Of a stretch of 64,000 nt of DNA, positions 1 through 7,601 are shown one piece after another. The stretch's first letter is position 1. Each line of letters opens with the position of its first letter. Under the pieces are notes generated by a model. It was not told the origin of the DNA and did not search any database. It saw only the letters and a program-made list of their open reading frames with translations. Source of the DNA: JAQTNA01 sp043743785 (GTDB taxonomy: Bacteria > Pseudomonadota > Gammaproteobacteria > Burkholderiales > Rhodocyclaceae); the NCBI GenBank assembly GCA_043743785.1, contig JAYTVW010000141.1:36614-100613 (forward strand). The letters are read 5' to 3'. The position numbers and the translations under genes are program-made.

Positions 1-136
1 ACGATCTTGATCCTTCAGTGTTTTTATCCCAAGCGCCGAAGATGACCATCTTTTTTTCAACATTGACGAAGGACCAGCTCCACGTCCAATTGGCACACGT
101 GGCACCATGAGACTGGATGAATGACTTTCGGTTCAT
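1..136 (-). CDS. Partial restriction/HNH-like protein, N-terminus only
   Basis: The minus strand reads a coherent 45-residue N-terminus from an ATG to the window edge, with the conserved-looking blocks SHGATCANWTWSWSFV and FGAWDKNTEG. From memory this pattern opens HNH or SRA-type modification-dependent restriction proteins, but the catalytic part lies outside the window. An in-frame stop lies upstream of the ATG. It is codirectional with the Nmad2 and Nmad3 genes, 395 bp downstream of them, so it may be the nuclease of the same defence or modification locus. Family assignment is tentative; that the frame is coding is better supported. Confidence 0.5.
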   Translation of the reverse strand, partial: MNRKSFIQSHGATCANWTWSWSFVNVEKKMVIFGAWDKNTEGSRS

Positions 137-531
137 AGTGGGTGTAGGTGAAATACAAGATGTTTATGCACAGGAGCCGGCGTAATGTCTTTTTTTACCT
201 CGGTCTCTGTCTCGGTGCCAGTCGAGAGATATCATACGCCAAATGTGCTGATGCAATCATGCTGGTTCCGTGGCCGCTTTGGGAAGTCCTATATGGGTGG
301 CCGCTCTGTGGCTTACTGCGGCCCCACGGCAACACCTGGTTTGTGCCCAAAAGAGTCTGATGACATTGGTAAGCAAAATGGCCGCTCCATTATCATCAAG
401 CGGCCTGTTGGAATTGTGGACTGGCGGTCCCAGCCTCGGCCTCAATGTTCACTGGGTGCATGCTGCTTCAGCGGTAACTCTACTATTTCTACTGATTGGC
501 ACCGCCGACGAAATCCGAAGTGATTTAAATA
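137..531. other. Intergenic region, no gene supported
   Basis: Several short overlapping frames occur on both strands, but none has a ribosome-binding site or a recognisable family. The gap lies between the Nmad2 gene and the partial restriction-like gene. It may hold a promoter for the latter; no clear motif was seen. Confidence 0.4.
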
Positions 532-1230
532 TCATTGACAGCATTTTATTGAAGGTCTGCGCATCTGAGAACTGTTGCTTGCCGAGCGTGTGGAACAACC
601 TGTTGCACTTGCATTCTTGGTGGGCGAATCCGTACAGGGTCCTTGGCAAGTCGAGTACCAACTCCTCAATTGTTCCGACGCATTGATAGGCTCACCAGAA
701 ATTCCGCACGGCGATAACTTCAGCCAATTCTCAAGGTCTTTGATATCAATGTCACCTTTCCTGCGATTGATATGAACACTGTGCCCCATTTGATAGGGCT
801 TAAGGTGCCTTAGATTGTCAGGGAGTTCAGGGCTTGAGGAGCCGAAATACCAGAAGCGGCGGCCGAGAAGTACGTTCCGGCCGCTCAGATCGGTGCTTAC
901 GTTACTGGCGCCATGAATACCATTGTTATCCACTTGCTCAAGGTCGCCTCGACCATTGGGTCGGTAAATGTTGTCGGGGACAGGGGATGCGCTTGGGCGG
1001 CGGTCCTTGAAGCGGGGATCGCACCAATACTGTTCGAAGGGCAAAATTTCATCAATCTGCATCACATATACAACCTGATTGTGGCGCCGACTGCGAACCC
1101 CGATGATCCAGTCGCCAATCGATGCGGTTTTTCGGATATTCGGCTTGCATATAGCAAGCGAGCAAACGTCTCCATACGGACGTGGGGCAGATCCTCCATC
1201 GTACTGCACTACGTATCTGAAGATATTCAT
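532..1230 (-). CDS. Nmad2-type nucleotide modification associated domain protein
   Basis: This 232-residue protein opens with MNIFRYVVQYDGG, then CSLAICKPNIR and GDWIIGVRS, and later has RRFWYFGSSS. That order matches the Nmad2 family (nucleotide modification associated domain 2), predicted from comparative genomics to act in hypermodified-DNA systems; no reaction is established. Its ATG overlaps the stop of the Nmad3 gene by four bases (ATGA), indicating translational coupling. The last roughly 45 residues are rich in Ser, Thr, Cys and Asn and look unlike a folded domain. They could be a degenerate or frame-shifted tail. Base composition is lower in GC than the rest of the window. Confidence 0.7.
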   Translation of the reverse strand: MNIFRYVVQYDGGSAPRPYGDVCSLAICKPNIRKTASIGDWIIGVRSRRHNQVVYVMQIDEILPFEQYWCDPRFKDRRPSASPVPDNIYRPNGRGDLEQVDNNGIHGASNVSTDLSGRNVLLGRRFWYFGSSSPELPDNLRHLKPYQMGHSVHINRRKGDIDIKDLENWLKLSPCGISGEPINASEQLRSWYSTCQGPCTDSPTKNASATGCSTRSASNSSQMRRPSIKCCQ

Positions 1231-2120
1231 GTCACTTCTCTTGAATCGCTAAATAAACTCTGAGCGAACAACGCCGCAAGCCATTCCATAGATTCCGGGT
1301 AGTGCGCGCAATCGAGCACAAATTCCTGCCCCTTCGCAACGGTTTGCAGCACAACAGAACCACCCTGCCGCGACCACCGCGACGGAGTGCCGTGGTAAGT
1401 GAGGCTGGATGGCTTTCCCTCAGGTGAGAACCAAGCGGGAAGGCACCAAACCGACCGAGTCCTGCCTTCGGCCGTTAGTCGCAGCAGGGGCGAAAATTTC
1501 CCAAAACACCCCCCGCCGGCGATACAAGTCCGTTCGCCGCCGAGCACCAATGTTTCCGATCCAAGGTAAATTGTATTGTTCGGACTTTCGTACTGCGTTG
1601 CTCTTACGATATGGGGATGCGTGTGCAACCATGGATAGGCATCCAAAATATCCTCGGTCTGGTTACCTACGGAAAGTATTTCTTCGACCTGCAACCAGCC
1701 GAAGATCGCATGAAAATCCGGGCTTCCTGGAACATAGCGCCAGCGCGGACCGTATCGCTCAACTTTCCGAAACCAGCCGAAAAAAAGGAAAAGGTCTCCC
1801 CTCCCGACCCGTTGGTTCGCCAAGTGGGACTGCGCAGCGGCAATCTGCCCGAACGCGGGTCGCCAACTGGGACTCCGCTCTAACGCTGGTCCGCAAATGT
1901 CTGGATCAAGATGCACACGCGTTTCCTGATTGATCCGGTTGCCAGTTAGGTGCGCCGCCACTGTCCCGACGTCGACACCGTCGTGGCGAATTTCGCCGAG
2001 GCCCTGTGTGTCATGCGCGGAAGGAATGGGCAGGGAAAGCATCGTGCCATCAGGAAAGATTGGGCTTGGCACGCCTCCATATTGAGAATCAAACCCCTTT
2101 CGGCTCAATATCAAACGCAT
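1227..2120 (-). CDS. Nmad3-type nucleotide modification associated domain protein
   Basis: The 297-residue protein starts MRLILSRKGFDSQYGGVPSP and continues with LSLPIPS, GQIAAAQSHLANQ and YVPGSPDFHAIFGWLQV. This matches the Nmad3 family, predicted to belong to DNA base modification or modified-base sensing systems. It sits directly upstream of and overlaps the Nmad2 gene, and these two families are known as neighbours. No catalytic residues can be assigned with certainty. It likely heads a two-gene operon, with an AG-rich stretch just before the ATG serving as the ribosome-binding site. Confidence 0.75.
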   Translation of the reverse strand: MRLILSRKGFDSQYGGVPSPIFPDGTMLSLPIPSAHDTQGLGEIRHDGVDVGTVAAHLTGNRINQETRVHLDPDICGPALERSPSWRPAFGQIAAAQSHLANQRVGRGDLFLFFGWFRKVERYGPRWRYVPGSPDFHAIFGWLQVEEILSVGNQTEDILDAYPWLHTHPHIVRATQYESPNNTIYLGSETLVLGGERTCIAGGGCFGKFSPLLRLTAEGRTRSVWCLPAWFSPEGKPSSLTYHGTPSRWSRQGGSVVLQTVAKGQEFVLDCAHYPESMEWLAALFAQSLFSDSREVT

Positions 2121-2154
2121 GGCATTATCTCTCTATAAGAAAATACTGAGGTGC

Positions 2155-2394
2155 TTAATAAATCAGGCCAAACCCAGAATGCGCTGCTCTAGTGATACGC
2201 GTTAGAGCACTCTGCCGAACAAGATTGGTATTTAACTCATTATCAAGCTTGGGCGCAATGGCTCGTCCACGTTCCGTCAATAGTGTGGATGGACTAAGTG
2301 ACATAGTAAACCGGCCACGTGCGTCATGTTTGGAACTATTGCTAGTTTCGCCAAGGATCAATGAGTATTGCTCAGCTAGCCTATCAAATATCAA
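2155..2394 (-). pseudogene. Downstream half of a frame-disrupted gene of unknown function
   Basis: This 79-codon frame lacks an ATG and any ribosome-binding site at its 5' end and would have to start at a TTG inside the preceding gene. Its first codons (FDRLAEQYSLILGE) read naturally as a continuation of the upstream frame after a +1 shift, so it is best read as the C-terminal part of one disrupted or frameshifted gene. No domain recognised. Confidence 0.4.
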
Positions 2395-2791
2395 ATCCAG
2401 AACAAAGTATCTTGGTCATTTCTGGTGTAATCAAATGTCTCTGGGCCGAGCCGCCGACCACGCGGCAGAAACTATTTACTATTAACACAATTGAGCGCCC
2501 ATTCTTTTCTAGGGAGTAAAGGAATCCACCGTACATGCCAGGTACCCGCAGGGAGCCGCCGAAAGAGGTCGCGGCCGTGAGTGCGGATAATTTTGGCAAC
2601 TCAAGGGACTCCATTGATTTTAAATGGCCGGCTCTTTTCATTATGAGTGCGTAGAATCGACCTTCGATTGACTCTAGCGTAATTGAAGGTAGCGACTCAA
2701 TATCTGATTGCAAAACACTTCTCCTCCGGCGACGTTCTTGCCACCGCTTAAGACTTCTACGCTTGTTGAAACTTCGAAGTCTCGGACTCAT
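2384..2791 (-). CDS. Unknown basic protein, probably N-terminal part of a frameshifted gene
   Basis: This 135-residue frame starts at an ATG preceded by GGAGA at good spacing. The N-terminus is strongly basic (SFNKRRSLKRW, ERRRRR). It ends abruptly at CSGFDI while the +1 frame continues coding-like sequence with no start of its own. A single protein of about 210 residues is likely if the frames are joined. It precedes the Nmad3 and Nmad2 genes on the same strand and may be a third component of that locus. Function unknown. Confidence 0.45.
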   Translation of the reverse strand: MSPRLRSFNKRRSLKRWQERRRRRSVLQSDIESLPSITLESIEGRFYALIMKRAGHLKSMESLELPKLSALTAATSFGGSLRVPGMYGGFLYSLEKNGRSIVLIVNSFCRVVGGSAQRHLITPEMTKILCSGFDI

Positions 2792-3151
2792 GACACCATC
2801 TCCAGGTCAAGTGGTTCTTCGGGCAATATGTGATCTTGACCATTTAACATATGTCAACTCCCGCGCTCACCACCTACTTTATGTCTTGCCGGGCTCACCA
2901 GATGAGCCTAGGCCATCTTACAACTTCCCAATGGCTGCGTTGCCGATTACTACATGAAGGGCCGCTCCTGGCTGGGAACGGCCATTCACTACGGCCAAAT
3001 TTAGGCCGAAACATGGGTTATTTGGCATGCTGACTACACGAATGTGGCCTAATACGTAGTCAGCGGGCCGGATTTTTGATGCAAACAGCCTAGCTGCCTT
3101 TTCCGTTGCGCCTCACACCCCCCAATCGGGAAGGTGCCACTCACCACCCCG
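2792..3151. other. Intergenic region with one inverted repeat
   Basis: No gene is supported. It separates the Nmad cluster from the toxin-antitoxin pair and probably contains the promoter for the minus-strand Nmad cluster at its left end. The only structure seen is the inverted repeat at 3029-3064. Confidence 0.5.
3029..3064. repeat. 9-bp inverted repeat (GCTGACTAC / GTAGTCAGC)
   Basis: Two perfect 9-bp arms are separated by 18 bp. There is no T-run after either arm, so it is not a typical terminator. It could be a recombination or protein-binding site. Confidence 0.5.
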
Positions 3152-3727
3152 CTAGATCAAGCTTTCCACCGTCCCCAGGAAGGTGGCCAGTTGGGGGAGG
3201 CGGTTCCTCTGGAAGATCTGCACCATCTCCTGGACTGACATCGGAGGCTTCTTTGACCTGGCGCGCATCGTCTTGATGGCCGTGAGGGCCGGGACCTGGT
3301 ACAGCTCGATTTGATTCATCACGAAGTCGTCCGGGTGGATCGCTTCGATGCTGTAGGGCTTCAGGGCGTCTGCCGGGAAGTCCTTGAGGTTGTAGGTGAC
3401 GATAGCGTCGGCGTGGCCAACGATCGCCGCGGCGAGGACGTGCCGGTCGTCATCGTCGGGCAGGGCCAAGGACGGGATCAGCAGCTGGTAGTCCGTCACC
3501 AGGCAGTCCGGGATCGCCATGTTCATCTGCTCCGCCCGTCGCTGGATTTTGCCATCCAGTTCGGGGCGGGCTTTCAACAGATTGCGGATCCACTCTTCAT
3601 GGATCTGCTCTGTCCACCTGGCGTGGAATAGGTCGCCCGCAGCCAGGGAGAGCAGCAGATCGCAGAGGGCGGCTGGATACAGAACGTTCGCGTCCAGTAT
3701 TGCCGTGTATTGAGAGGATCCGGCCAT
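3152..3727 (-). CDS. PIN-domain toxin of a type II toxin-antitoxin pair
   Basis: The 191-residue protein has a PIN fold pattern: ILDANVLYP near the N-terminus supplies the first acidic residue, and the DDDDRHVLAAAIVGHAD segment followed by VTYNLKDFP supplies later acidic residues and the typical strand. PIN toxins are Mg-dependent ribonucleases. It lies three bases downstream of an HTH-domain gene, the usual order for antitoxin then toxin. It is longer than classical VapC and resembles the PIN_3 group that pairs with excisionase-like HTH antitoxins. The C-terminal 50 residues are an extra helical region. Confidence 0.8.
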   Translation of the reverse strand: MAGSSQYTAILDANVLYPAALCDLLLSLAAGDLFHARWTEQIHEEWIRNLLKARPELDGKIQRRAEQMNMAIPDCLVTDYQLLIPSLALPDDDDRHVLAAAIVGHADAIVTYNLKDFPADALKPYSIEAIHPDDFVMNQIELYQVPALTAIKTMRARSKKPPMSVQEMVQIFQRNRLPQLATFLGTVESLI

Positions 3728-3730
3728 CGA

Positions 3731-4198
3731 TCAGTAGTCCAAGCCCAGCTCTTCGTTTATGTCTGCGAGGGCCTGCAGTGCCTGGTTCGATTGCGCCTTC
3801 ATCTCCGCCTGGAAGTGGAGGACGTCGTTGAACTCGACGCGGCGATGGCGGCCAACCCTTCTGCAGTTCAGGCGCCCTTCCTCAATCTGCTTCACCACAA
3901 AGGGTCGGGACACGTTGAGGAAGTTGGCGACGTCCTGGGTCGTCAGTTCCTGGTTTTCCGGCATCAGGACGATGGGGCGGCGTTGGGCCATCATCCCCAG
4001 CATGTCGGCGAAGAATCTCAGTGCCTTGGGCGGTAGCTCCAACGTCGGCGCGGCGGTCACATCCTCATCATCAGAGATCAGAGCGATCTTCTGGGCGCGA
4101 GAGTGATCAAGTGCTGCCATGATGCAGCGCTGCGCGATCTTCGCCATTTCGGCATCGTGTTCGCTCGGTTCTGCTTCAAGTACCGTTGCGGATTTCAT
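3731..4198 (-). CDS. HTH antitoxin partner of the PIN toxin
   Basis: The start chosen is the ATG giving MKSATVLEAEPSEHD, preceded by GGGAG at 7 bp; an upstream in-frame start would add 28 residues of low quality. The protein (155 residues) carries an excisionase-type helix-turn-helix: LTTQDVANFLNVSRPFVVKQIEEGRL then RRVGRHRRVEFNDV. Such proteins bind DNA and neutralise the adjacent PIN toxin. The gene ends three bases before the toxin start. Autoregulation at the repeats upstream is likely but inferred. Confidence 0.8.
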   Translation of the reverse strand: MKSATVLEAEPSEHDAEMAKIAQRCIMAALDHSRAQKIALISDDEDVTAAPTLELPPKALRFFADMLGMMAQRRPIVLMPENQELTTQDVANFLNVSRPFVVKQIEEGRLNCRRVGRHRRVEFNDVLHFQAEMKAQSNQALQALADINEELGLDY

Positions 4199-4647
4199 AT
4201 CTATCTCCCGGGTGGTTTTTGCCTCCACGCGTTCTGTGCTGGGCGGGTGAAGGCATGAACTCTCTGAGATTGAATTGTACAACCTGCGCGAAACAAACGA
4301 AACAAACGAAACGAAGAGATGTATTCACCTTTGTGGTACCAGCGGGTGAGAAGATCGAAGGGCGTGCGGGATACCGTATAAACCGTTTGTCGAGTTATCC
4401 CCAAAATCTGTGGGCAAGTCGGGGGAATACCCGGATTGAGGGGCGCAAGCCTCTGACCAAAGGAGGGATTCCACCATCGCCTAATAAATAGGCAACCCCG
4501 CTTTGGTAAGCGTCAGTCTGGGCTATAGCCAATTCTGACAACCCCGCACCTCCATTTTTCGCGTCAGGCTAGGGTTAGTCTAGTCATTTCTGGACACATT
4601 CCGAAAAGAGTAATAGAATATAAGCTGACACATCGAGGGACGTCGAC
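4199..4647. other. Intergenic divergent promoter region
   Basis: This stretch lies between the minus-strand toxin-antitoxin pair and the plus-strand operon starting at 4648. It holds the 9-bp tandem repeat near the antitoxin and a small hairpin (GCCTA/TAGGC, 4479-4493). No gene is supported. Confidence 0.5.
4289..4312. promoter_or_regulatory. Tandem CGAAACAAA repeats upstream of the antitoxin gene
   Basis: Two full 9-bp CGAAACAAA units are followed by a partial third. They lie about 90 bp upstream of the antitoxin start and are a plausible operator for autoregulation; this is inference from position. Confidence 0.45.
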
Positions 4648-5307
4648 ATGACTGAGAGAGTGACTGGCAAAGTGTTCTTTTCCGGGGCTGCCAAAAAAGG
4701 CGAGTCATTCCACGGGTGGGCGGGGCCGGTTGTGAGTTGGCCTGAAGACGCCCCTCCGCAAGTCGATTTCGGCAAGTGGCAACCGGACAGAGCATCTCCC
4801 CGCGGGGCAGGTGTTGTTGATTTCTCCGCCAGGCCGTTCGCGTTGATGATGTACGGCGCCAACTCAAAGACGATGCGAGCGAAAGACAAGACAACGAAAT
4901 TCGCATTTGCCGGACTGACCGATGAAGGTGATCTTCGCGCAGTTGATCTTGGCGAGCTGGACGCAAGGGATATGTTTCTGAACGGTGGGTATCACCCACC
5001 GGGCGTTGATGTGCTCGCAAGCCAGATCGCCAACATCTCTTTTGCGCCAAACCATACAGAAGGAATCCTGAATGTCTTGGTCGAGGTAGCCGCTTCATTC
5101 AAGGCTGTCGGACTCGTTGCACCGCGCCTTAACGGCATGCCGGGATACCATGTCGCAGAGATTGCTGGTCTTAAAGACAGGCTTCCAACAATCGAAAAGC
5201 ACTGGTCAATGCTCACCCCGCTCTGCAGGGCAGTTGCGACAAAAATTGCAGAGTGGGAGCTAGAAAGATCCGCAGCAAAGGCCAAAAGGAAGGCCGTCGC
5301 AGCATGA
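4648..5307 (+). CDS. Unknown 219-residue protein
   Basis: Start supported by GAGGGA eight bases upstream. No family recognised. The N-terminal half is rich in aromatic, Gly and Pro residues (FSGAAKKGESFHGWAGPVVSW); the C-terminal half is helical and ends in an Ala/Lys-rich tail (ERSAAKAKRKAVAA). It lacks a signal peptide and membrane segments, so it is probably cytoplasmic. Its stop overlaps the next start (ATGA), and the run continues into a serine recombinase gene, so it is part of one mobile-element operon. Confidence 0.65.
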   Translation: MTERVTGKVFFSGAAKKGESFHGWAGPVVSWPEDAPPQVDFGKWQPDRASPRGAGVVDFSARPFALMMYGANSKTMRAKDKTTKFAFAGLTDEGDLRAVDLGELDARDMFLNGGYHPPGVDVLASQIANISFAPNHTEGILNVLVEVAASFKAVGLVAPRLNGMPGYHVAEIAGLKDRLPTIEKHWSMLTPLCRAVATKIAEWELERSAAKAKRKAVAA

Positions 5308-5519
5308 ACCAGTACCTTCCCCAAGCGGAGGATGCAGACAAAGAATACGCGTCCCTGCGCCAGCAAATCACAACGGCAACGGTGTTCGTGATGCCCGCCG
5401 ATCCAGCGCATTATCAGGAGGTGATTGATACCGTCACGGGTGCGTCGTCCTGGATACCTTCCGACCTCCATAGGATGTGGCGGGCCTTTCAGTTGGCACA
5501 AAGAGGGCTGACGCTGTGA
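5304..5519 (+). CDS. Unknown 71-residue protein between overlapping genes
   Basis: The ATG overlaps the preceding stop (ATGA) and its own stop overlaps the GTG of the recombinase gene (GTGA), so three genes are translationally coupled. The product is acidic at the N-terminus and contains SSWIPSDLHRMWRAFQLAQRGL. No family is recognised. Confidence 0.6.
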   Translation: MNQYLPQAEDADKEYASLRQQITTATVFVMPADPAHYQEVIDTVTGASSWIPSDLHRMWRAFQLAQRGLTL

Positions 5520-6202
5520 CGCCCGGCCACCAAGTCGGCTACGTCCGTGTGTCCAGCATTGGGCAGAACATCGACCGCCAGCTCGCCGGCCTGGAGCTGG
5601 TCAAGGTCTTTGAGGACCGGGCCAGTGCAAAGGATATGAAGCGGCCCCAGCTCGCCGCCTGCCTCGCCTACCTGCGGGAAGGTGACACGCTGCACGTCCA
5701 CTCAATGGACCGGCTGGCCCGCAACATGGATGACTTACGCGGGATCGTGCGGGATCTGACCGCCCGGGGTGTGGCCGTCCGGTTTGAAAAAGAGGGTCTG
5801 ACGTTCACCGGGAAAGTCTCGCCTATGGCGAACATGCTGCTCTCGATGCTGGGCGCCGTGGCCGAATTCGAGCGGGCCTTGATCCGGGAGCGCCAAGCGG
5901 AAGGCATTGCCATGGCGAAAGCCCGGGGCGCCTACACCGGGCGCCCGCCGTCTCTGTCGCCTGACCAGGTGACGGAGCTGAAGGGCCGGGCCGCTGCGGG
6001 TGAGAAAAAGGCGGAGCTGGCTAGGGCTTTTGGAATCAGCCGCGAGACCGTGTACCAATACCTTCGAGGCCCGCATCCGCCCGGCTTTGCGGAAGAGTGC
6101 CGCCGGCAATCTCGACTCGTGGCTCAGGCAGACAGCCGCGATACTGTTCTGCAGCAGGGCATGGATGATGCCCTGGCCGCCGTAGACGGATGGACGGAAT
6201 AG
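5516..6202 (+). CDS. Serine recombinase (resolvase/invertase family)
   Basis: The N-terminal resolvase domain shows GYVRVSSIGQN with the nucleophilic serine, followed by MDRLARNMDDLRGIVRDL and AEFERALIRERQAEGI, which covers the E-helix start. The C-terminus carries a resolvase-type HTH (ELARAFGISRETVYQYLRG). The GTG start overlapping the upstream stop is preferred over an ATG 13 codons earlier, which would add residues not typical of the family. At about 228 residues it is slightly longer than TnpR because of a 30-residue tail. It lies outside the large transposon, so it belongs to a different, older element. Confidence 0.85.
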   Translation: MTPGHQVGYVRVSSIGQNIDRQLAGLELVKVFEDRASAKDMKRPQLAACLAYLREGDTLHVHSMDRLARNMDDLRGIVRDLTARGVAVRFEKEGLTFTGKVSPMANMLLSMLGAVAEFERALIRERQAEGIAMAKARGAYTGRPPSLSPDQVTELKGRAAAGEKKAELARAFGISRETVYQYLRGPHPPGFAEECRRQSRLVAQADSRDTVLQQGMDDALAAVDGWTE

Positions 6203-6210
6203 GAGAAACC

Positions 6211-6396
6211 ATGCAGCCGCTGCTTGAGTCCGACCGAGACAAACGCACCTGGTCATGGATCTGTGTCCAGGTAGGCGAAGCCGCCGCCCTGGGCGCCCTG
6301 GATGGCCTGCCGGGCAATCGCCGGCCCTATCCCTCCAACGCTGCCAAGATCCTTGGCCTTGTGGTCCCTGCGGACGTGGTGGAAACGCCCCTGTCT
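6211..6396 (+). pseudogene. 5' part of a small gene split by transposon insertion
   Basis: The ATG follows the recombinase stop by eight bases with AGGAGA as ribosome-binding site. The frame gives 62 residues (starting MQPLLESDRDKRTWSW) up to the target duplication at its last codons. Joining it to 27875-27922 without the transposon and one TGTCT copy restores an uninterrupted 77-codon gene ending MRQILKR. In its current state it reads on into the transposon end. Function unknown; position suggests an accessory of the recombinase operon. Confidence 0.7.
6392..6396. repeat. Left target-site duplication TGTCT
   Basis: This 5-bp sequence abuts the left terminal inverted repeat and is repeated exactly beyond the right one. 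Five bp is the standard Tn3-family duplication length. Confidence 0.9.
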
Positions 6397-6434
6397 GGGG
6401 GTGTAAGCCCAAACCGCCGAAAATTCCGTCACGC
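6397..6434 (+). repeat. Left terminal inverted repeat of the Tn3-family element
   Basis: It begins GGGGGTGTAAGCCCAAACC and continues CGCCGAAAATTCCGTCA. A 30-bp core (6402-6431) is identical to the reverse complement of the right end; the outermost bases differ only at position 5 or 6. Confidence 0.93.
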
Positions 6435-6768
6435 CAAATCTGAACCCGCCGTTGACACACGAAAGATTTCATTATTCTGGTCACGGTCGGCTTTAGGCCG
6501 GTTTGCTGCCCTTCAGGTGTCCAGGCAGTACGACAGCAGGGTGCCCTGAACCGCCCGATGACCCTTGCATTGGCAATGGTGGCTAACTGATCATTAAGCT
6601 GCCGGTCACGGCAATCTGACGTCGGCCAGCTTCTCGGCCAAAGCCACTGCTGATTCCACGAGACTCTTGCGACGGGTATGGGTTCCTTGCCCCTCCGTGT
6701 GTGAATCAGGTTCATACACCTCTCTTTGTAATGCCCCTAAAAGATGCCCGCCGCCCGTTGTTGCAAAA
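6435..6768. other. Transposon left-end spacer, no gene supported
   Basis: This lies between the left inverted repeat and the modA promoter. Only short overlapping frames without ribosome-binding sites occur. A short minus-strand stretch (KSLVESAVALAEKLADVRL) reads like a helical protein remnant but is broken by stops, so a decayed passenger gene is possible. Confidence 0.4.
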
Positions 6769-6792
6769 CGCTATATAAAGTTGTATATTGCG
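6769..6792 (+). promoter_or_regulatory. ModE-type box upstream of modA
   Basis: The 24-bp site is CGCTATAT, seven bases, then TATATTGCG, the same layout as the known E. coli modA operator (CGTTATAT, seven bases, TACATAACG). It lies 35 bp before the modA start. A ModE gene is present in the same element. Confidence 0.8.
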
Positions 6793-6826
6793 CATCTTCA
6801 AAAACCGAACAAGAGGCGGGTGCCTT

Positions 6827-7582
6827 ATGCTGATTCGCGCCAAGCACTGGTTGTTGTCTGCCAGCATCCTGTTTTTCTCATTGGCCGCCAATGCGTCTGA
6901 TCTGACCGTTTCAGCCGCCGCCAGCCTGACCAATGCATTCAAGGAAATTGCCCAAGCCTTCGAGGCGCAGCATCCGGGCACCAAGGTGCTGCTCAACTTC
7001 GGCGCTTCGGGCGCCTTGCTGCAGCAGATGGCCAAGGGCGCACCGATCGATGTTTTCGCTTCCGCCGATCAGGAAACAATGGATTTGGCGCAAAAAGATG
7101 CCTTGGTCGTCGCAGCCGAGCGGCGCGATTTCGCGCGAAACGCACTGGTACTCATCGTCCCGGTTGACAGCCATCTCCCAATCGGCAAGCTGGAAGACAT
7201 CGCCCAGCCCGGCGTACAGCGTGTTGCGGTTGGCAACCCCGACAGCGTACCGGTCGGGCGCTATACCCGACGTGCGCTTGAAGCCGCAAACCTGTGGCCA
7301 GTCGTTACCGCGAAAATGATCGGCGCACAAAGTGTCCGTCAGGCCCTTGATTACGTCGCACGCGGCGAAGTCGACGCCGGTTTTGTTTACGCGACCGACG
7401 CGGCGATCATGAAAGACAAGGTCAGGATCGCGCTCAACGTACCGCTCGATGTAGCGATCAGCTATCCAATCGCCAGGACCGCCACCGGCGCGCATGGCGA
7501 AGAGGCGAAACGCTTCATTGGCTTCGTGCTGTCGCCAGCCGGGCAGACAATCCTCGGCAAATACGGTTTCCTGAAGCCTTGA
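6827..7582 (+). CDS. modA: Periplasmic molybdate-binding protein ModA
   Basis: ModA captures molybdate or tungstate in the periplasm and delivers it to ModBC. The sequence has a signal peptide (LLSASILFFSLAANAS), then the family block LTVSAAASLTNAFKEIAQAF, then FGASGALLQQMAKGAPIDVF and ASADQETMD, and near the end DAGFVYATDA. The ATG chosen follows AGAGGCGG; an earlier TTG frame would overlap the ModE box. Length (251 residues) is normal. It is the first gene of modABC with a ModE-type operator just upstream. Confidence 0.93.
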   Translation: MLIRAKHWLLSASILFFSLAANASDLTVSAAASLTNAFKEIAQAFEAQHPGTKVLLNFGASGALLQQMAKGAPIDVFASADQETMDLAQKDALVVAAERRDFARNALVLIVPVDSHLPIGKLEDIAQPGVQRVAVGNPDSVPVGRYTRRALEAANLWPVVTAKMIGAQSVRQALDYVARGEVDAGFVYATDAAIMKDKVRIALNVPLDVAISYPIARTATGAHGEEAKRFIGFVLSPAGQTILGKYGFLKP

Positions 7583-7601
7583 GCGGAGCCCCTTGGAGCG
7601 T

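Noticed and set aside
270..686. Plus-strand 138-codon frame near the left edge
   Set aside because: It overlaps the end of the Nmad2 gene, has no ribosome site and no recognisable sequence pattern.
4479..4493. Small GCCTA/TAGGC hairpin as a terminator
   Set aside because: The stem is only 5 bp, AT-looped and without a T-run.
5516..6202. Serine recombinase as the resolvase of the large transposon
   Set aside because: It lies outside the left inverted repeat and target duplication, and the transposon has its own tnpR next to tnpA.
5735..6715. Minus-strand frame crossing the recombinase gene and the transposon end
   Set aside because: It crosses the insertion junction, so it cannot be an ancestral gene, and the recombinase on the plus strand is certain.
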